In this document: piece after piece, positions 60,436 through 64,000 of the stretch
Layout: every line of letters begins with the position of its first letter
Numbering within the stretch: the stretch's first letter is position 1
NCBI RefSeq assembly: GCF_014652375.1
Contig: NZ_BMYR01000001.1
Span: 452,081-516,080, forward strand
Length of the DNA stretch: 64,000 nt
Source: Alishewanella tabrizica
GTDB taxonomy: Bacteria > Pseudomonadota > Gammaproteobacteria > Enterobacterales > Alteromonadaceae
Direction of reading: 5' to 3'
Made by a program: the position numbers and the translations under genes
The notes under the pieces: generated by a model
The model's input: the letters and a program-made list of their open reading frames with translations, nothing else
Database searches by the model: none
Told to the model about the DNA's origin: nothing

Positions 60436-61041
60436 ATGTCTGATGCAATTTTTACCTTATCAGCAGAAGTCCGCGCTGACCTGGGGAAAGGTGCGAGCCG
60501 CCGCCTTCGTCACGAAGACAAAGTGCCAGCTATCATCTACGGTGGTAGTCAACCAGCACAATCTGTTACTTTAGAACACTCAAAGCTGTTAAAAGCGCAA
60601 AGCTTCGAAGCTTTCTACTCACACATCCTGACCATCAATGTGGCCGGTGAAGAAGTGAAAGCCATTGTGAAAGCAATGCAACGTCACCCGTACAAACCAA
60701 AGATTCTGCACGTTGACTTCCAACGCGTTGAAGCGGGTCAAGAATTACACACTACAGTACCTGTACACTTCATCAATGAAGATGCTGCTGGTAAAAAAGG
60801 CGGTGTAGTAGTCCACGGTTTGAACGAAGTTGAAATCACTTGCTTACCACAAGATTTGCCAGAGTTCATCGAAGTTGACCTGGCTGATGTCGCTGTTGGC
60901 GTAACATTACACTTAACCGACATCAAAGCACCTAAAGGTGTAACGTTTGTACAGTTAACGAAAGGTGAAGGTCATGACCTACCAGTAGTTTCTGTAAACA
61001 AACCAGCTGGTAAAGCTGAAGATGACACTGCCGCTGAGTAA
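60436..61041 (+). CDS. rplY: 50S ribosomal protein L25/general stress protein Ctc
   Basis: L25 binds 5S rRNA. At 201 residues this is the two-domain TL5/Ctc form, not the 94-residue enterobacterial form. The N-terminal 5S-binding domain has [25 protein letters not shown] and [20 protein letters not shown]; the C-terminal domain (about 95-190) holds [21 protein letters not shown]. The tail is acidic. GGAG lies upstream. Its stop overlaps the pth ATG (TAATG). Confidence 0.95.
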   Translation: MSDAIFTLSAEVRADLGKGASRRLRHEDKVPAIIYGGSQPAQSVTLEHSKLLKAQSFEAFYSHILTINVAGEEVKAIVKAMQRHPYKPKILHVDFQRVEAGQELHTTVPVHFINEDAAGKKGGVVVHGLNEVEITCLPQDLPEFIEVDLADVAVGVTLHLTDIKAPKGVTFVQLTKGEGHDLPVVSVNKPAGKAEDDTAAE

Positions 61042-61643
61042 TGTCTGACGCTGTTCTCCCCAAGATACAGCTAATCGTGGGCCTGGGTAATCCAGGCCCC
61101 GAGTACCAACACACTCGACATAATGCTGGCGTGTGGTTTATTGAGCAGCTCGCGCGCGCATACAATGCGCCATTAAAACCTGAAAGCAAATTCTTTGGCC
61201 ATACAGGCAAGTTTGTTTTATCAGGGCAAGAATTCAAATTACTTATCCCCAATACTTACATGAATCTTAGCGGCAAAGCAGTATTAGCTATGGCGCAGTT
61301 TTATAAACTCAATCCTGAACATATTTTAGTTGTACATGATGAGCTAGCATTACCGCCTGGCAGCGCAAAATTTAAATTTGCTGGTGGTCACGCGGGACAC
61401 AATGGATTGCGGGATATAACAAGTAAGTTGGGAAATAATCCCAATTTTTATCGGCTTAGGCTGGGTATTGGCCATCCAGGTCACAAAGATCAGGTAACCG
61501 GTTTTGTGCTTGGGAAAGCGCCAGCGAGTGAGCAAAAATTGCTCGATGCCTGTATCGATGAAGCCGTCGCCTGTTTCGCCTTACTTGCCAAAGATGGTTT
61601 GATAAAGGCACAGCATCGTTTACATAGTTTTCAAGCCAGCTAA
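61041..61643 (+). CDS. pth: peptidyl-tRNA hydrolase
   Basis: Pth frees tRNA from peptidyl-tRNA dropped by ribosomes. The N-terminal [21 protein letters not shown] contains the catalytic His (about residue 25), with Asn in [11 protein letters not shown], and [13 protein letters not shown] and [12 protein letters not shown] following. 200 residues. It is translationally coupled to rplY, a widespread pairing. Confidence 0.97.
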   Translation: MSDAVLPKIQLIVGLGNPGPEYQHTRHNAGVWFIEQLARAYNAPLKPESKFFGHTGKFVLSGQEFKLLIPNTYMNLSGKAVLAMAQFYKLNPEHILVVHDELALPPGSAKFKFAGGHAGHNGLRDITSKLGNNPNFYRLRLGIGHPGHKDQVTGFVLGKAPASEQKLLDACIDEAVACFALLAKDGLIKAQHRLHSFQAS

Positions 61644-61689
61644 AATAGCGGGATATTCCCGTTTTAACAGCACACTAAAGGATACACTC

Positions 61690-62781
61690 ATGGGTTTCAA
61701 ATGTGGCATTGTAGGTTTACCTAATGTGGGCAAATCTACCTTATTTAACGCTCTGACCAAAGCCGGCATTGAAGCCGCCAACTTCCCATTTTGTACAATA
61801 GAACCAAATACCGGTGTGGTACCTGTACCCGACTTACGTTTAGACAAGCTGGCTTCAATTGTTAAACCGCAACGTGTACTTCCCACCACCATGGAGTTTG
61901 TTGACATCGCCGGTTTAGTTAAGGGCGCTTCACGTGGTGAGGGTTTGGGCAATAAATTTTTAGCGAACATTCGCGAAACCGATGCGATTGGTCACGTAGT
62001 GCGTTGTTTTGACGACGAAAATATCATTCACGTTGCTGGAAAAATTGATCCGGCTGACGATATTGAAACCATCAACATGGAACTGGTATTGTCGGATATG
62101 GACAGTGCAGAACGCGCCATCTTTCGCGTGAGCAAAAAAGCAAAAGGCGGAGACAAAGACGCTAAAGCAGAAATGGTGGTGTTAGAAAAAGTCAAAGCGC
62201 ACCTAGAACAAGGTCATACACTGCGTCAACTCGAGCTAGACAAAGACGAAAAAGCATTAATTGCCTATATGAATTTCTTGACCATTAAACCAACGATGTA
62301 TATTGCAAACGTGATGGACGATGGTTTTGAAAATAATCCCTATTTAGATATCGTTCAAGCTATTGCTGATAAAGAAGGCGCTATAGTAGTGCCGGTCTGT
62401 GCTGCTATTGAATCAGAAATTGCAGAACTTGATGATGATGAAAAAGCCGAATTTATGGCTGACATGGGCTTGGAAGAACCTGGCCTAAATCGCGTGATCC
62501 GTGGTGGTTATTCTTTACTAAACCTACATACCTATTTTACGGCTGGCGTAAAAGAAGTGCGCGCGTGGACCGTTGCCGTTGGCGCAACCGCTCCACAAGC
62601 GGCGGGCGTGATTCATACCGACTTTGAAAAAGGCTTTATCCGTGCTGAAGTTATCGCGTATGATGATTTTGTACAATTTAACGGTGAAGCCGGTGCCAAA
62701 GAAGCCGGTAAATGGCGCTTAGAAGGCAAAGACTATATTGTCAAAGATGGCGATGTGATGCATTTCCGTTTTAACGTTTAA
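61690..62781 (+). CDS. ychF: redox-regulated ATPase YchF/EngD
   Basis: YchF is an Obg-family P-loop protein that hydrolyses ATP rather than GTP and binds ribosomes. The 363 residues match E. coli exactly: [15 protein letters not shown] (P-loop near residue 8), [17 protein letters not shown], the NVMD variant of the G4 motif in place of NKxD, and the C-terminal TGS domain ending VMHFRFNV. It follows pth by 46 bp. Confidence 0.98.
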   Translation: MGFKCGIVGLPNVGKSTLFNALTKAGIEAANFPFCTIEPNTGVVPVPDLRLDKLASIVKPQRVLPTTMEFVDIAGLVKGASRGEGLGNKFLANIRETDAIGHVVRCFDDENIIHVAGKIDPADDIETINMELVLSDMDSAERAIFRVSKKAKGGDKDAKAEMVVLEKVKAHLEQGHTLRQLELDKDEKALIAYMNFLTIKPTMYIANVMDDGFENNPYLDIVQAIADKEGAIVVPVCAAIESEIAELDDDEKAEFMADMGLEEPGLNRVIRGGYSLLNLHTYFTAGVKEVRAWTVAVGATAPQAAGVIHTDFEKGFIRAEVIAYDDFVQFNGEAGAKEAGKWRLEGKDYIVKDGDVMHFRFNV

Positions 62782-62800
62782 ATTACGCCTATCCAAGATT

Positions 62801-62827
62801 AAGCCGAACCCTGCGTTCGGCTTTTTT
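62801..62827 (+). terminator. intrinsic terminator after ychF
   Basis: Stem AAGCCGAAC / GTTCGGCTT, 9 bp, 5-nt loop, then TTTT. It ends the rplY-pth-ychF unit. Confidence 0.88.
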
Positions 62828-63088
62828 GTATCTACCTTGCTCACACATGATCTACAATCTAGCGTTGAAGTCCTTATCATATTCAAGCTAAATTAGCCCA
62901 TCGTCTTTTTGTATGATGTATTTGAAGTTTGGCTATACAAGCCATCAGGCATTATTCACACCATCTAACGCATTGCACCGAGTGAACAGATAATCGCCAT
63001 TATACTCAAACGAGACAAATTAAACGGGCTAGGCTGGATATAAATTCGGCAAACACACCTTATCCTCGCGATTATTGCAAAAAAACGG
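62828..63088. other. non-coding gap before tRNA cluster
   Basis: About 260 bp without a convincing frame, repeat or RNA that I can recognise. It is moderately AT-rich. The tRNA promoter lies at its right end. Confidence 0.6.
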
Positions 63089-63117
63089 TTGACGCTAATA
63101 AGTGAGATCAGCATAAT
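63089..63117 (+). promoter_or_regulatory. promoter of tRNA-Met/Leu/Gln/Gln unit
   Basis: TTGACG and CATAAT are 17 bp apart and followed by ACGCGCC, a GC-rich discriminator of stringently controlled stable-RNA promoters. It starts 31 bp before the tRNA-Met. Confidence 0.65.
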
Positions 63118-63147
63118 ACGCGCCACTTGCTTAGGACAAGTTACAGT

Positions 63148-63224
63148 GGCTACATAGCTCAGCTGGTTAGAGCACAGCACTCATAATGCTGGGGTCGCAG
63201 GTTCGATTCCCGCTGTAGCCACCA
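63148..63224 (+). tRNA. tRNA-Met (CAT), elongator
   Basis: A 77-nt cloverleaf: acceptor GGCTACA / TGTAGCC, D-arm TAGCTCAGCTGGTTAGAGC, anticodon loop CTCATAA, T-loop GGTTCGATTCC, encoded CCA. The paired first acceptor base marks an elongator tRNA like E. coli MetT, not the initiator. The tilS-type Ile2 tRNA also has CAT, but the body resembles MetT. Confidence 0.93.
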
Positions 63225-63240
63225 CTTAATCTCCTTGCAT

Positions 63241-63325
63241 GCGGGAATGGCGGAATTGGTAGACGCACTGGATTTAGGTTCCAGCGCCGCGAGGCGTGAG
63301 AGTTCGAGTCTCTCTTTCCGCACCA
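63241..63325 (+). tRNA. tRNA-Leu (TAG)
   Basis: An 85-nt class II tRNA with a long variable arm (GCGCCGCGAGGCGTGA region), acceptor GCGGGAA / TTCCGC, anticodon loop TTTAGGT with TAG, encoded CCA. Similar to E. coli LeuW, also found next to Met and Gln tRNAs. Confidence 0.96.
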
Positions 63326-63357
63326 CAAGGTGCACACTAAGTTAGTACAAGTTTTGC

Positions 63358-63432
63358 AGGGGCGTCGCCAAGCGGTAAGGCAGCGGGTTTTGATCCCGCC
63401 ATGCGTTGGTTCGAATCCAGCCGCCCCTGCCA
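63358..63432 (+). tRNA. tRNA-Gln (TTG)
   Basis: A 75-nt cloverleaf: acceptor AGGGGCG / CGCCCCT, D-arm TCGCCAAGCGG, anticodon loop TTTTGAT with TTG, T-loop GGTTCGAATCC, encoded CCA. Confidence 0.96.
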
Positions 63433-63461
63433 TTAACTTTTCAAATTGTAAGCTTCCTTGT

Positions 63462-63536
63462 AGGGGCGTCGCCAAGCGGTAAGGCAGCGGGTTTTGATCC
63501 CGCCATGCGTTGGTTCGAATCCAGCCGCCCCTGCCA
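63462..63536 (+). tRNA. tRNA-Gln (TTG), second copy
   Basis: Identical over its 75 nt to the copy at 63358, separated by a 29-nt spacer. A recent tandem duplication or maintained gene conversion would explain the identity. Confidence 0.96.
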
Positions 63537-63543
63537 TTATTCA

Positions 63544-63570
63544 GAAAACCCGACCTCGCGTCGGGTTTTC
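63544..63570 (+). terminator. terminator of tRNA-Met/Leu/Gln/Gln unit
   Basis: Stem AAAACCCGAC / GTCGGGTTTT, 10 bp, 5-nt loop, eight bases after the last tRNA. CGCTTTTCT follows. Confidence 0.88.
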
Positions 63571-63733
63571 GCTTTTCTGTTCTTCGATAATCCTACTTAA
63601 GTGCATATAGCCGCCGGATGCACCAATCTAGAATCTGCTTGCTTAAGAAGTTTTGCGAAATCGAACCGCCAGGCTGCTTGCAGCCGATAATACACACAAA
63701 GACGCCGTAAACTCTTCCATCGGGGATTACAAG

Positions 63734-63780
63734 CTTCATCCATGAAGTTTGCCCTGCGGGCCAGCTAAAGCTGTTCAAAT
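63734..63780. repeat. intergenic repeat family copy at second locus
   Basis: The palindrome CTTCATCCATGAAG (63734-63747) is followed by GCCCTGCGGGCCAGCT and AAAGCTGTTCAAA. In reverse complement the second part reads TTTGAACAGC-TTTAGCTGGCCC-GCAGGGC, closely matching TTTGAACAGC-AATAAGCTGGCCC-AAAGGGC at 50137-50166. No gene is credible in the surrounding 63571-63930. Confidence 0.7.
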
Positions 63781-63898
63781 TTGCTTCTGGCAAAATCGAC
63801 TCGCTGCGTGGCTGCATCGGTGAATAAAAAAAGATCGTGAAAGCTCAGCAACATTCAAACGAGGTGGTAAACGCATAGTACACTTTGACCGAGGGCGT

Positions 63899-63918
63899 GT
63901 TTTTCATGGATGAAAAAC
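63899..63918. repeat. palindrome with TTTTTCATGGATGAAAAA core
   Basis: GTTTTTCAT / ATGAAAAAC, 9-bp perfect arms with a 2-nt centre. The inner TTCATGGATGAA is the complement-type partner of the TTCATCCATGAA at 63735-63746. It ends 16 bases before the IS-like terminus. Confidence 0.8.
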
Positions 63919-63934
63919 AGGAGCCCCCATGGAT

Positions 63935-64000
63935 TGTCAACAACAACCCAATAGTGATCCACCCCAACAATCTAAAAGTGATCCACTACTCTTTAGTTTT
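63935..64000 (+). mobile_element. terminus of IS21-like insertion sequence (rest outside window)
   Basis: The last 66 bases begin TGTCAACAACAACCC and contain two direct repeats of AGTGATCCAC at 63953-63962 and 63977-63986, 24 bp apart. A TGT end followed by spaced, repeated transposase-binding sites is typical of IS21-family termini, as I know them. No transposase sequence is within the window, so the assignment rests on the end structure only. Confidence 0.5.

Noticed and set aside
60266..60574. 102-residue open frame overlapping the start of rplY
   Set aside because: Its second half is rplY in another frame and the first half is the leader with hairpin; no coding signal.
61620..61970. Antisense 116-residue frame in ychF
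   Set aside because: Complementary-frame shadow of a highly biased gene; ychF is certain.
63593..63817. Minus-strand 74-residue open frame after the tRNA-Gln genes
   Set aside because: It runs through the repeat mosaic, has no ribosome site and no protein-like pattern; the palindromes explain the sequence better.

Overview
The window is ordinary chromosome of a gammaproteobacterium, most likely an Alteromonadales/Chromatiaceae-like genus close to Rheinheimera, Alishewanella or Arsukibacterium. This is inferred from gene order and from families typical of that group (DUF3014, DUF3192, DUF3301, DUF2789, VF530, DUF2310, SirB2); no rRNA or species marker is present. Coding density is high, with about 65 protein genes and seven tRNAs.

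Layout. (1) 1-2884: the 5' part of a membrane-anchored DUF3014 gene, a patatin-like lipase and a diguanylate cyclase with a good sigma-54 promoter match. (2) 2829-23498, all on the minus strand: the envelope and translation super-cluster rpsB-tsf, pyrH-frr, uppS-cdsA-dxr-rseP-bamA-skp-lpxD-fabZ-lpxA-lpxB-rnhB-dnaE-accA-tilS, divided by terminator hairpins after tsf, frr and lpxA. It covers undecaprenyl, phospholipid, isoprenoid and lipid A synthesis, outer-membrane protein assembly, replication and the first step of fatty acid synthesis. (3) 23810-28293: map-glnD-dapD and a small membrane protein. (4) 28337-43064: accessory and poorly known genes around a conserved enterobacterial-type neighbourhood (yqcA-truC-yqcC, syd, queF, ppnN, xni), with cysZ, a GNAT protein, several DUF proteins and a coiled-coil diguanylate cyclase. 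(5) 43226-44524: NAD-type isocitrate dehydrogenase and VF530. (6) 44555-47537: a purine salvage operon deoB-deoD-gpt-deaminase, followed by a secreted prolyl oligopeptidase. (7) 50282-50560: tRNA-Phe/Thr/Phe. (8) 50758-59505: the classic divergent pair hemA-prfA-prmC-(HD-GYP regulator)-sirB2-kdsA and lolB-ispE-prs. (9) 59588-62781: a TlpA-like thioredoxin, rplY-pth-ychF. (10) 63148-63536: tRNA-Met/Leu/Gln/Gln, then about 400 bp of repeat-like DNA that ends in what looks like the terminus of an IS21-type insertion sequence running off the window.

There is no CRISPR array, prophage, integrase or recognisable defence island. I did not find a convincing undescribed multi-gene system. The best leads are small: an interspersed intergenic hairpin repeat found at two loci, the IS-like end abutting a palindrome, a sigma-54 promoter on a diguanylate cyclase, a c-di-GMP phosphodiesterase inside the haem/release-factor/KDO operon, an unknown 547-residue protein with HDOD-like features, and a 578-bp gap that may hold a small transcript.
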